Below, piece by piece: positions 17,042 to 26,965 of a DNA stretch of 37,693 bases; positions within the stretch are counted from its first letter, which is position 1; the number at the start of each line of letters is the position of its first letter. Source of the stretch: an uncultured Pirellula sp. (GTDB lineage: Bacteria > Planctomycetota > Planctomycetia > Pirellulales > Pirellulaceae); NCBI GenBank assembly GCA_903930765.1, contig CAIYZV010000013.1:1-37693 (forward strand), in the 5' to 3' direction. The position numbers and the translations under genes were made by a program. The notes below the pieces were generated by a model, which worked only from the letters and a program-made list of their open reading frames with translations, had not been told where the DNA came from and did no database searches.

Positions 17042-20000
17042 CTAAATGCGTCGACGTAGTTTTCCGTTCCCCCGCTGGCCGGAACCGTCAACCCAGTTGG
17101 CGATTGTCGAGTCGTCATCGCTCCAACCGTACGAGGCGAACACCGAATCCGCGGCGGTGCTGGATACAGGGGGTGTCGATGCTGCGATTGCTGAAGGTGC
17201 AATTCCTTCCCCTTCCCCGCCACCTCCAGAGGCATTCGAGTTCAGCTTGTTTACCACAAAGAGGACATCGAGTGGGGTCGAGAATCCATCGCCATCCACG
17301 TCAACGAACGGAGGTACATCGGGTGAGTTCAATGGCAACTGGCCACTTCCTGGGTGAGCGTTGATGTAGTTCACGATCGCCAGTGGGTCCAGCGGCGTGA
17401 TTAGCGTGTCTCCGTCCACATCCAAGTTGTTCACTTGATTCTGGAATGCGGAATAGAACGTAATAACCACGTTGCCCAAGTTACTCGTCACCCCGTTTTC
17501 GTCCTTCACATCGTATTGCAACACCAATTGCGTGGATGTAGCTACGCTATGGATGTACTCGATGCTCCCGTCCGGTCGAACCGTCGCCGTCCCGACCGCT
17601 GGCGGTGTTAGGATTCGCACGGTTGACGGGTCTAGAGGTGAACTGACCCCATTGTCGTTCGCCAACACCTTCATCGTAATCGGACGCCCATACGAGGTCC
17701 GGTAGTTGTCGCTAACTGCGACGGGTGGCAATTCCGAAAGGTTGTTGATGGTTACGATAAACGCCTTCTCATAGGTTAATCCGCCTGCATCCGTAACACG
17801 CACCCTCACTGAGTAACTGTCGCGAAGCTCATAGTTGAACTTAACATTGGTCTCAAGTCGGTTGCCGTTGATACGGAATTGGCTGTTGTCAAAACCGCCT
17901 GAACCGGAAACAAGCGCGTAACTTGCGGTATCCGGCGAGTCGACATCTTCGGCCGAGAAGAGGCCAACCAAAGATCCAATCGGCTTGTTTTCGTCGACTG
18001 CTTGGTTGCTCAATCGAATGTTTGTGGGACGCTCGTTCACGTTGGCGATAGCGATAACGATTTGCGTTGCAAACGTCGCACCGGCCTTGTCGGTGACCAC
18101 GATCGACTCGGTATACGATGTCGCCGACTCATAATCGAAAGACTGGAGAGCCACGAGGCTGTTTCCGACGATCGCAAAACGGGAACTAGGGGACGTAGTT
18201 GCACCCGATGCAAAAGTGAACACGAAGGTATCCCCTGCGTCTTGGTCAACGGCGTTGAGAGAGCCGACCACGCTGTTGGCGGGTGAGTTCTCTGGGATGA
18301 ACGAGGGCGTTAATGTCACACTGGTCGGCGAATCATTCACATCGGTAACCTGGATGATGAACGGTGCGATAACCGAGTGGTTGGCCGAGTCAATTCCTTC
18401 GATGCGAACCCGGTACGAGGACTTGGTTTCGTAGTCCCACGGCGTCTTCGCGTAGAGCTTGTCGCTGACGATAACAAACTGCAAATTGTCATCGGCTCCG
18501 GCTCCTGGAACGAGCCGATAGAAGACGGTTTCGCTCTGGTCAGGATCATTGGTGGAGAGGATTCCCACCAGCAGGTTCGAGGAGTTTTCCGTCATCACGG
18601 TGTTGCTCAATTGGATGGAGCTCGCCGCCTCGTTCACATCGTCGACCAGAACGGTAAAGCTCTTGTCTGTGAACGTGCCCGCCACATCGGTTGCGCGGAT
18701 GAGAACCGTGTAGCTTGAACGGGACTCATAATTGAAGATCGCGTTCGAAAGCAGCTGTGTTCCGGAGACTTGGAACATCGCGTTATCGACAGCACCCGAT
18801 ACCAACGAGAAGGATACTTGTCCCGCCAAATCGGGATCGATGGCTAACAGAGTCCCGATAGGACTTCCGGGAGGATAGCCTTCCGGAATGGTGTTCCCGA
18901 CCAACTTAAGATCGATCGGAGCTTCTTCGACGTTATCGACGTTGACTGCGATCTCTCGATCAATCGATAACCCACCCAAGTCCGTGGACCGTACCATGAT
19001 CGCGAAGCTCGATTGTTCTTCGAAATTGAAGGGACGCGTCGTTCGGAGTTGGTTTCCGTTGATCGAGAACGCGAGATGATCGAAGCTGCCTTGTTGCGGG
19101 ACTATTTGGTAGCTAAAGGAATCCCCGGCATCGACATCTGACGTGCCGAGTAGACCGACCAAGGAGTTCGCAGGTTGATTCTCGAGGATACTGCTGGGAC
19201 TGAGCACCACGTTGCTCGGAACTTCGTTCTCGTTGAGAACAGAGATTACGAATGCGCGTTCGATACGTGCTCCCTGGGAGTCGGTCGATGCAATGCGAAC
19301 CGAGTAGGATTTCTTAGTTTCGAAATCGAAAACAGCATTCGTTTTGAGTGAGCTGTTAACGATCGAGAACGCACTGTTATCCGTATCGCCAGATCCGCTG
19401 ACGAACGCATAAGTATGGGTATCCCCCGCGTCCTCGTCGGTCGTTGTCAAACTCCCTACGGTCGTTCCGATGGGGCGGTTTTCGAGGACAGTTGCCCCGG
19501 CCAACGTCAGTTGCGATGGAGTATCATTCCGATTCAAGACCGCAATCACAAAGACATCCTCTCGCGTCAAGCCGCCACTATCGCGCGTGCGGACTCGAAT
19601 TGAAAGGCTTGGCGTGGATTCGAAGTTAAGCGATTGGGACGCTTGCAAGGAGCTTCCAACGATCGAAAACAGGCCGTTGTTGGTGCTTCCGGTGCCACTC
19701 ACCAGGCTGTACGTCCAGCTCTCTCCCGCATCCGGGTCGGACGTTGAGAACGTACCCACAGTTGTTCCTACCGAACTGTTTTCCGGAATCGACGCTGGGG
19801 TCAGCGAGTTTGAGATCGGTGTTTCGTTCACGTTGATGACCGTTACGACGAACGCGGACTCCGTCGATAGGCCTTGGGCATCGGTTGAGCGGATTCGGAT
19901 TTGATAGGAGTTCTTCGATTCAAAATCGAATACCTGTGACGTCTTCAGTGCATTGCCGGTAATCGTAAAGGCACTATTGTCATCGCTTCCCGTACCGCTT

Positions 20001-23000
20001 ACGAAGGAATAGGTAAACGTATCGCCGACATCGACGTCCGTGCTTGAAAGCGTGCCCACCGTGGTTCCAATGACCGAATTTTCGGAAATGGTCAGTCCGC
20101 TTAGACCGATCGACGTTGGCGCTTCATTCACATCGACAACGGTGATGACAAACGCTTTTTCGAAAGCCAATCCGCCAGCATCGACCGTTCTGATCCGAAC
20201 CTGCTGGAATTTGGTCTGTTCGAAATTGATGGCGGCGTTCGAGACGAGTTGGTTGCCGTTGATTAGCCAGTTCGCATTATTGGCATCGCCAGCTCCGGTC
20301 ACCAAACTGTAGGTGAACGTATCGAAGTCGTCCGCATCAGTGGTGCTCAAAGCTCCCAAAACAGTTCCGAGGGGCACGTTTTCCTGGATGGAGTTCGATG
20401 ACAGGATAATGTTGGTTGGTGGGTCATTCACGTTGATGACTAAGATCACCAATGGGATCTCCGTACTCAGCCCACCGGCATCGGTGGTTCGAACGCGGAT
20501 GCTGTAGGACGATTTGACGTCGAAATCGAACACCGCAGACGATCGGACTTGCGAGCCGACAATCATGAAACTAGCGTTGTCCGAATCGCCATCACCGGAA
20601 ACCAGCGAGTACGAGAACGTGTCCGCGTTGTCAGGATCGACGGTCGAAAGTGTTCCGACGGTCGTACCAATCGCCATTCCCTCAAAAATCGTATTCGGCG
20701 AAAGCGAAACGAGGACAGGCTGCTCATTGACATTGAGAATCGAGATGACGAACGACTTCTCGAGAGAGAGCCCAAATTGGTCGCTGACACGGGCTCGAAC
20801 AGAATAGGTTGATTTGCTCTCGAAATTGACGGCGGTGTTGGTGAAAAGTTTGTCACCAACGAGCGTAAAGCTGCCATTATCATCGGAACCGGTCCCAGCA
20901 ACGAAGTCGTAGGAAAGTACAGAGCCGGCATCCGGGTCGGAACCTACCAGCGTGCCAACTACGGTCCCAATCGGAGAGTTTTCTGAGATTTGTCCCCCAA
21001 CGAGTGTCAAGCTATTTGGTGCTTCGTTGACATCGACAATTGTGATCACTTGAACCGACTCGACGAAAGCACCGATTCGGTCAGTGGCGCGGATTCGAAC
21101 GGTGTAGCTGCTCTTCGTTTCGAAGTTGAAGGATTGAAAAGACAGGAGTTGATCGCCGTTGATGGTGAACAAGGCGTTGTCCGTGCTCCCTGCACCTGGT
21201 TCGAGCGAGTAAGTATGCGTGTCCCCGAAATCCGGATCATCGTTGGACAGAACACCGACGATTGTCCCGATTGGCTGGTTTTCAGCGATGGATGAGTTGG
21301 ACAGATTTACTACGGTAGGTGCTTCGTTCACATTCGTGACACTCACGGCAAAGACCTCTTCGGTGAACAGACCACCTAAATCGGTGCTTCGGACACGGAT
21401 GCTGAGCGCGTTCTTCTGTTCGAAGTTTAGCGAGCCAATCAGAACGATTTGATTCCCGTTGACAGCGAATACTCCGTTGTCTGAGTCGCCGCTGCCATTG
21501 ACGAGGCTGTATGCGAATACGGTATCGGTGAGCGAATCCGTATCGGTCGTCGAAAGCGTTCCTAGAACCGTGTTGGCGGGTGAGTTTTCGGGGATGGTGC
21601 GTTTCGACAAACGGATCGTCAGAGGCACCTCATTCACGTTCGTCACGTTGATCGTGAACGGCTTCTCAATCAACAAACCACCGGAATCCCTCGAAAGTAC
21701 CCGAACACTGAACACGCTTCGAGCTTCGAAATTGAATACGTTGTTGGTGAGGAGCTGATTTCCGCTGACCGTAAAGAGCGTGTTATCCGCATCGCCCGTT
21801 CCTGGGACCAACGAATAGGTAAAGGTATCGGTATCGTCGGCATCGGTGGTGGTGAATGAACCGACCATGGTTCCCAACGGGCTATTTTCGGCAACCGATG
21901 GATTGGACAAGGAGATGTTTGTTGGGGGATCGTTGATGTTCGAGACATGGACAGCAACGGCTCGTTCGACCGAGAGTCCACCCAAGTCGGTCGTGCGAAT
22001 TCGCACGGAGTAATCCCGTTTGACGTCATAGTCAAATACCGCGAGTGTCCTCAGTTCGTCGCCGACGATCGAGAAGAGGGCGTTGTCGTCTGCCCCTGCG
22101 CCATTTGCGAACTCGTATCGGAACACGTTGTCATTATCCAAATCTTTCGTGGTCAGTTTCCCAACCGTTGTTCCGATCGGTTGCGATTCGGGAACAGTAT
22201 CCGGAGTGACCGAGATATCCGTGGGGGATTCGTTGACATTGAGTACCGAGATGACCAACGCAGATTCGAAGGTCAAGCCTTTGCTATCGGTGGCTCGAAC
22301 TCGGATCTTCTGAGTATTTTGCGACTCGAAATCAAACACGTCTGCGGTGGAGAGTGAGGTACCGACCAGCGTGAACTTCGCATTATCATCACCGCCGATG
22401 CCTGGGACCAAACTGAGCGTATAGCTGTCACCCGCATCGACATCTAGCGAGGACAAGCTGCCCACGAATGTATCGACTGGCATGTTTTCGAGAACACGAT
22501 CATCCGTGATCGAAATGGAGATCGGTGCTTCATTCACATCCGTGACGGTAATGACAAACGGCTGTTCAGTGAATAATCCAGCACGGTCTGTTGCTCGCAC
22601 TCGCAGCAAGTACTGCGATCGGGCTTCGAAGTTGAAGGTCACCGCCGATTGCAGTTTGTCGCCGACAATCTTAAACATGATGTTGTCGCTATCGCCCGAT
22701 CCGGAAACCAGCGAATACGCCACGGAGTCACCGGCGTCGGGATCATTGTTGGAGAGAGTACCGATTTCGTAACCGGGCAATTCGTTCTCTGGCAATATGT
22801 TGTTTGAGAGAGTGATTACAGTTGCCCCCTCGTTCATATCGATGGCTGTGACCGAGAGCACTTTTTCCACCCACAATCCGCCAGCGTCGGTGCTTCGTAC
22901 GCGAATACTAAAGACGTTTTGGGTTTCGAAGTCGATAGGCCCGTTCACGACCAATTTATCGCCCGCGATAGCAAAGGTTCCGTTATCTGCAGAACCAGCA

Positions 23001-26000
23001 CCCGAAACGAGACTGTAAGTGAAAACAAAATCGGTCAACACATCGGTGTCCGTTGTGTTTAAAGTCCCAACCACCGCACCGTTCGGAGAGTTCTCCAGCA
23101 CGGAAGACGGATTTAATGCAATATCCAAAGGTACTTCGTTTACATTGAGCACGGATATCGTGAAGACTTGGTCCAAGAAGAGCCCACCTTCATCGGTGGT
23201 ACGAACTTGGATCGACAACGATTGATCTTGTTCGTAATTAAAGGACTCATTCGTCCATAGTTCGTCACCGATGATTTGGAACCGAGTGTTATCAGGATTC
23301 GCCGGGGTGTTGGAGAAGCTATAGATGAACGAGTCACCGCGATTTGGATCCGTGGATGACAATTTACCTACTAAGGTTGAAGCGGGCGAGTTTTCGACGA
23401 CCGAAGATTTTGAAAGGGACAGACGGGTCGGAGCAACATTAGGCAGCCTAGCTCCATATAGTCGGTCATAGATGGGACTTCCATCGGTTGTGATCGTATG
23501 CGTTCCGTTGGATGGGACTGTGTACTGGTAAGCACCTTGAAGTTGTAGAACGGCATTTGAGGTGCCGGCCGGCATATCGACCAATGCGTAACCGTTAGCA
23601 TCGGAGACTGCACCCAATTCCCGAGAGATTTGCATGCTCCAATCGAGGATCACACCGGTATCGGAGGCGACAGTATCTTCTACTTTCAATTGCCATAGTC
23701 CAGTGAGCGTTTTGTAATTCATCGCGGCGAGCGGCTGGGCCGGAATAAACGTACCGGTGAATGGGGGGGCACCTGAACCGATTGCTACCGTCGCGGAATC
23801 GTCAAAAACCGTGTTAGTGAAGTTGTCTCCATCAAAGCCGACACCACCTGCGAGCAGCACCTCTGTTCCGTCGGGAGCGATGAGCGAGATGTTGAGATCG
23901 GAGTCCCACGTGTGCGTAATATTGACTCGCACATTGATATCGGTGATCACGCCACCAGACGTTACTAGGATTGAGGAATAAGCGGTACCAGCATCGATGA
24001 TGTCTACTGGGCCGGTGCTATTCCAGGTAACTACATCGGAGCCTGTGGAAACGATAAAACCTTGAAGAGGTAAATCGAGGCCATCGATGGCACCATCCCC
24101 CTTGAGATCCTCAAAAACCCTTGAGTACAACCGATCAGCCAGAGAGTAACCAAAGTTGTTTCCGACCGAGTAGTCAGTCCCACCAGCCAAGGTAATAGTA
24201 TATAAATTGGTAGCAGGTGATGTTTGGATCCAACCTGGGAGAACCGCTCCTATGGTGTACGTGCCGGCAGGTAGGGACGCAAACGTGTATCCGCCTTGCG
24301 CATTAACAATCGCTTGCGTATCCCCCGGTGTATAGCTTCCACTGCTATCGCGGTCGATATACGCAAATGCCGTCGTGCCGATGCCACGTTCGAAGGATTC
24401 GTAAAGTCCGTCACCATCGTAATCCTCGAAAATAGTGCCGCCGATGGATGGGGCTGTCGACGTGCCTGTCAATCGCAGTTGGAAGTTGGGGGTATCCGGA
24501 TCATTGGATTGGATGGTCAACAGCTCGTTGTAGTTGCCAGGAGCCGCGGGTGAAAATCGAACCACAAAGGTTGTTGCTTCTCCGATCGCCAATTGGATTG
24601 GAGAGAAACCAACAACAGAAAATGGCGCCGCGACGTTCATGCTGGGAATGTCGAGAAGCTCCGTACCCTGATTGCGGATGCGCAGGGTCTTCTCAACGAA
24701 TTGCCCGCTGAGCACAGCACCCATCGGCAAAGTGGCTAAATCGGCAAATTCTTTGAGTTCATCGACAATGGAAATTTCTGCAGAACCAATCCCCTTGACC
24801 AAGGTCCTTGCATTGATTCTTCCAAAACCATACTGAAGATTTTTGCCCGTGTTGATGTTGTAGGTCACGCCGCCGATCAGGTCCGTCGCATTTCGAATGA
24901 GCGACCTGAAATTACTCGGAGAAAGGGAAATCCCCTTGAGTTCGGCTTGGGCCAACGCCAAAGCCCCAATACCCGCCGCCAGAGGCGAAGCGGAGGAAGT
25001 GCCGCCGAAGCCAGTCGCTCCAGTTCCCGTGTAATCACCTGTGGCATAACCATCGGCGCCCGTGCGGTCCGTGGTATCGATCGCTAACGATCCACCATTG
25101 CTAGGAGAAACGATATCGAGGGCAGCACCATACTGGCTGTAGCTGGAACGGACATCGGAGTTCGTCGATGCGCCGATTGCGATAACACCAGGCGTAAACG
25201 CTGACTGTCCCGCTGGCTCTCCGAGAACGCCAGATCCATTGTTACCTGAGGAGAAAAAGTAAGTCGCTCCCAGCCCACCACGACCTTGCACGGTTCCGAC
25301 TGCGAGCGCCGCGTTCATGCTCGGAAAAGGCCCACCGCCACCCCAGGAATTATTCACGAGATCCCCGGCTCGCCACGTCGCACTTCCATCGGCTTTCATC
25401 CCCCCTGCGTATAGCAGTGCCGATGCGAAATCATCGAGTGCTCCCGTAGCCCCATCGTGAAAGACTTTGATCGATATCACAGGGGATTTGTAAGCAGCTC
25501 CTGCGACTCCAAGTCCGTTGTTACCCTTCGCTGCTGCAACCCCAGCGACAGACGTGCCGTGAGCATCACTACCTGTTGGCTCTGAGGCATTGTTACCTGT
25601 TACAAAGTTCCAACCAGTGACGTCGTCAGGCCAGCCATTATTGTCATTGTCGATCCCGTCCCCGGCGATTTCACCAGGGTTGTTCCATACGTTGAGGTCT
25701 GGGTGACCCGATTGAACGCCGTCATCAATCACCGCAATCACAATCGAACTGGATCCGCCTTGATTGATATCCCACGCTAAATCGACGTCCGCGTCCGCAT
25801 CCGCAACTCCACCACTTGCACCAAGGTTTCGCAAATGCCATTGGTTCCCGAATCTCGGGTCATTGGGAATGAAATGCTTCTCAAAGTTAACATAAAAATT
25901 AGGGTGTACCCACTCCGTCGATGCGTCCGAGAGAAGTCGGTTCGAAAGATCGATCGCGGCGCGTCCGCCGTTCTGCGCTAGTTTGCCAACGTACTGGTTC

Positions 26001-26512
26001 TGGGTTCCCAATACCCTTTGGAAAGATTCAAATCCCGAATGACGAGCAAAAAACTCCGAGGCATTCTCATTAGGCTTGAATCCCACGATGATCTCATCGA
26101 GGACCGACATGTCTGTACCGGATGCCATGTCTACATACACCGGACTAACGTCAATCACCCCAGCCAACGATGAAAGTTCTGCCAAATAAGCTGGGGTAAG
26201 CTCTGTTGAGGTTTGATAAACCACCGACTCGGTCCCCATGCCCCATAGTCGAGTAAGTCCTTCAGGTAGTGCAACTGTCGAGTTCGCGGTGGAAATGGCA
26301 ACTCGATTCAGACTCAATTGCAATCCAACGTTTCCTCGCCCACCCCAATAGAATGCATCAGCCCCCTTCACGACCGAGCTGTCATCAGGAGCATCGGGTG
26401 ATGCATCCCAATTCGGGTTGTTCCACACAACGTCACTTGCCAACATCGTTCGCAACTCGAGTCGCTCGATACGAAATGCACGACGCCCGAAACGCCCGCG
26501 GCTCTTTGCCAT
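17042..26512 (-). CDS. Giant S8 protease-cadherin-dockerin surface protein
   Basis: A 3156-residue exported protein. The leader RIERLELRTMLAS (about 14-26) is the planctomycete RxERLExRxxLA type. The subtilisin-family domain carries Asp263 (VIDDG), His318 (DAHGTS) and Ser506 (GGTSSASP), an intact triad. Then come a choice-of-anchor-D-like domain (about 580-685), an SdrD-B-like domain (about 687-780; FEDYDGDG), a P-type proprotein-convertase domain (about 846-965; THTWDSDLNISLIAPDG) and 19 cadherin-like repeats at 1027-2927. Each repeat is about 100 residues, runs from a xEN-P-xGT-VG start to a VNE end, and carries acidic, likely calcium-binding, motifs. An Ig-like domain (PVAVSDNY) and two dockerin-like calcium motifs (DVDGDTLITPLDP, DVDGDGFSTPLDV, about 3025-3095) follow, then a tail ending in KLRRRI. 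A role in adhesion or surface proteolysis is inferred. The ATG at 26512 has aagga about 9 bases upstream. Confidence 0.93.
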   Translation of the reverse strand: MAKSRGRFGRRAFRIERLELRTMLASDVVWNNPNWDASPDAPDDSSVVKGADAFYWGGRGNVGLQLSLNRVAISTANSTVALPEGLTRLWGMGTESVVYQTSTELTPAYLAELSSLAGVIDVSPVYVDMASGTDMSVLDEIIVGFKPNENASEFFARHSGFESFQRVLGTQNQYVGKLAQNGGRAAIDLSNRLLSDASTEWVHPNFYVNFEKHFIPNDPRFGNQWHLRNLGASGGVADADADVDLAWDINQGGSSSIVIAVIDDGVQSGHPDLNVWNNPGEIAGDGIDNDNNGWPDDVTGWNFVTGNNASEPTGSDAHGTSVAGVAAAKGNNGLGVAGAAYKSPVISIKVFHDGATGALDDFASALLYAGGMKADGSATWRAGDLVNNSWGGGGPFPSMNAALAVGTVQGRGGLGATYFFSSGNNGSGVLGEPAGQSAFTPGVIAIGASTNSDVRSSYSQYGAALDIVSPSNGGSLAIDTTDRTGADGYATGDYTGTGATGFGGTSSASPLAAGIGALALAQAELKGISLSPSNFRSLIRNATDLIGGVTYNINTGKNLQYGFGRINARTLVKGIGSAEISIVDELKEFADLATLPMGAVLSGQFVEKTLRIRNQGTELLDIPSMNVAAPFSVVGFSPIQLAIGEATTFVVRFSPAAPGNYNELLTIQSNDPDTPNFQLRLTGTSTAPSIGGTIFEDYDGDGLYESFERGIGTTAFAYIDRDSSGSYTPGDTQAIVNAQGGYTFASLPAGTYTIGAVLPGWIQTSPATNLYTITLAGGTDYSVGNNFGYSLADRLYSRVFEDLKGDGAIDGLDLPLQGFIVSTGSDVVTWNSTGPVDIIDAGTAYSSILVTSGGVITDINVRVNITHTWDSDLNISLIAPDGTEVLLAGGVGFDGDNFTNTVFDDSATVAIGSGAPPFTGTFIPAQPLAAMNYKTLTGLWQLKVEDTVASDTGVILDWSMQISRELGAVSDANGYALVDMPAGTSNAVLQLQGAYQYTVPSNGTHTITTDGSPIYDRLYGARLPNVAPTRLSLSKSSVVENSPASTLVGKLSSTDPNRGDSFIYSFSNTPANPDNTRFQIIGDELWTNESFNYEQDQSLSIQVRTTDEGGLFLDQVFTISVLNVNEVPLDIALNPSSVLENSPNGAVVGTLNTTDTDVLTDFVFTYSLVSGAGSADNGTFAIAGDKLVVNGPIDFETQNVFSIRVRSTDAGGLWVEKVLSVTAIDMNEGATVITLSNNILPENELPGYEIGTLSNNDPDAGDSVAYSLVSGSGDSDNIMFKIVGDKLQSAVTFNFEARSQYLLRVRATDRAGLFTEQPFVITVTDVNEAPISISITDDRVLENMPVDTFVGSLSSLDVDAGDSYTLSLVPGIGGDDNAKFTLVGTSLSTADVFDFESQNTQKIRVRATDSKGLTFESALVISVLNVNESPTDISVTPDTVPESQPIGTTVGKLTTKDLDNDNVFRYEFANGAGADDNALFSIVGDELRTLAVFDYDVKRDYSVRIRTTDLGGLSVERAVAVHVSNINDPPTNISLSNPSVAENSPLGTMVGSFTTTDADDTDTFTYSLVPGTGDADNTLFTVSGNQLLTNNVFNFEARSVFSVRVLSRDSGGLLIEKPFTINVTNVNEVPLTIRLSKRTIPENSPANTVLGTLSTTDTDSLTDTVFAYSLVNGSGDSDNGVFAVNGNQIVLIGSLNFEQKNALSIRVRSTDLGGLFTEEVFAVSVTNVNEAPTVVNLSNSSIAENQPIGTIVGVLSNDDPDFGDTHTYSLEPGAGSTDNALFTINGDQLLSFQSFNFETKSSYTVRIRATDRIGAFVESVQVITIVDVNEAPNSLTLVGGQISENSPIGTVVGTLVGSDPDAGSVLSYDFVAGTGSDDNGSFTLVGDKLFTNTAVNFESKSTYSVRARVSDQFGLSLEKSFVISILNVNEQPVLVSLSPNTIFEGMAIGTTVGTLSTVDPDNADTFSYSLVSGDGDSDNASFMIVGSQVRSSAVFDFDVKSSYSIRVRTTDAGGLSTEIPLVILVINVNDPPTNIILSSNSIQENVPLGTVLGALSTTDADDFDTFTYSLVTGAGDANNANWLINGNQLVSNAAINFEQTKFQQVRIRTVDAGGLAFEKAFVITVVDVNEAPTSIGLSGLTISENSVIGTTVGTLSSTDVDVGDTFTYSFVSGTGSDDNSAFTITGNALKTSQVFDFESKNSYQIRIRSTDAQGLSTESAFVVTVINVNETPISNSLTPASIPENSSVGTTVGTFSTSDPDAGESWTYSLVSGTGSTNNGLFSIVGSSLQASQSLNFESTPSLSIRVRTRDSGGLTREDVFVIAVLNRNDTPSQLTLAGATVLENRPIGTTVGSLTTTDEDAGDTHTYAFVSGSGDTDNSAFSIVNSSLKTNAVFDFETKKSYSVRIASTDSQGARIERAFVISVLNENEVPSNVVLSPSSILENQPANSLVGLLGTSDVDAGDSFSYQIVPQQGSFDHLAFSINGNQLRTTRPFNFEEQSSFAIMVRSTDLGGLSIDREIAVNVDNVEEAPIDLKLVGNTIPEGYPPGSPIGTLLAIDPDLAGQVSFSLVSGAVDNAMFQVSGTQLLSNAIFNYESRSSYTVLIRATDVAGTFTDKSFTVLVDDVNEAASSIQLSNTVMTENSSNLLVGILSTNDPDQSETVFYRLVPGAGADDNLQFVIVSDKLYAKTPWDYETKSSYRVRIEGIDSANHSVIAPFIIQVTDVNDSPTSVTLTPSFIPENSPANSVVGSLNAVDQDAGDTFVFTFASGATTSPSSRFAIVGNSLVALQSFDYESATSYTESIVVTDKAGATFATQIVIAIANVNERPTNIRLSNQAVDENKPIGSLVGLFSAEDVDSPDTASYALVSGSGGFDNSQFRINGNRLETNVKFNYELRDSYSVRVRVTDAGGLTYEKAFIVTINNLSELPPVAVSDNYRTSYGRPITMKVLANDNGVSSPLDPSTVRILTPPAVGTATVRPDGSIEYIHSVATSTQLVLQYDVKDENGVTSNLGNVVITFYSAFQNQVNNLDVDGDTLITPLDPLAIVNYINAHPGSGQLPLNSPDVPPFVDVDGDGFSTPLDVLFVVNKLNSNASGGGGEGEGIAPSAIAASTPPVSSTAADSVFASYGWSDDDSTIANWVDGSGQRGNGKLRRRI
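20123..21628 (-). repeat. Cadherin block B (repeats 7-11 of the giant protein)
   Basis: Residues 1629-2130, 502 residues (1506 bases), holding five cadherin-like repeats. They match repeats 2-6 one for one. Repeat 7, like repeat 2, is two residues longer than the 100-residue norm because of a TDTD-x-LTD insertion. Repeat 10, like 5, has the F/Y-DVK variant and ends in ND. Repeat 11, like 6, starts PPTNI and has TTDADD-x-DTFTYSLV. Confidence 0.85.
21629..23134 (-). repeat. Cadherin block A (repeats 2-6 of the giant protein)
   Basis: Residues 1127-1628, 502 residues (1506 bases), adjacent to and the same length as block B. Shared unit-specific features include RATDR-x-G-x-F in repeats 3 and 8, and DDN-x-x-FTLVG with an LNVNE end in 4 and 9. 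The order of unit types is conserved across both blocks. Confidence 0.85.
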
Positions 26513-26965
26513 GAGAGTAGTCCTTCGATCTTTGTGTGTGAGGTTCAGTCTTCCGAGAAATAGGAAAAGTAGGATCTGGTTCGGAAAACCGGAATATGCC
26601 GAATGTGATGAGAATTTCTCCCGCGCCCAAAATCAATATGACAACTCCTACACGCTCCAAAATTCCCTGGAAAAACGGGACTACCCAAAGCCCGCTCTTG
26701 GACGCGGCTCGAACGATTGCGCCACCGTCTCGAACCAAAAACGATCGCCATTCCCATAATTTTCCATTGAAGAATGGGAGTGTGATCTACAAGAAGGTTA
26801 GTCCTGGTGCACTGGCGCCCCCCTCAAGAGAGGGGGCGTAAGACGGGTGGTAGTTGTCGCTGGCGGAACCAATGGGCTAGATCGTTGCATCCTGCCCGAT
26901 CCGCTCCGTTGGCCACCAGACTTACAAAACACTTTCCAAGAAATCCGACTGCAAGCTTCATCATC
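26513..26965. other. Divergent intergenic gap upstream of the giant gene
   Basis: About 450 bases between divergent genes. A hairpin at 26816-26838 (cgcccccctc against gagggggcg, one bulged C, loop aaga) has no T tract, so it is more likely a leader or attenuator-type structure than a terminator. An overlapping minus-strand frame at 26433-26738 encodes a hydrophobic stretch but runs into the giant gene and starts at TTG, so it was not called. Confidence 0.45.

Noticed and set aside
17042-26512. Many long plus-strand frames inside the giant gene region
   Set aside because: They recur every 300 bases as mirror images of the cadherin units and show no protein family. They are shadows of the minus-strand repeats.
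26433-26738. Minus-strand frame with a hydrophobic stretch upstream of the giant gene
   Set aside because: It starts at TTG, lacks a clear ribosome site, overlaps the start of the giant gene by about 80 bases, and has no recognisable family. An alternative frame with ATG at 26757 is equally unsupported.
26816-26838. GC-rich hairpin considered as a rho-independent terminator
   Set aside because: No T tract follows on either strand, and it lies upstream of divergent genes where a terminator is not expected.
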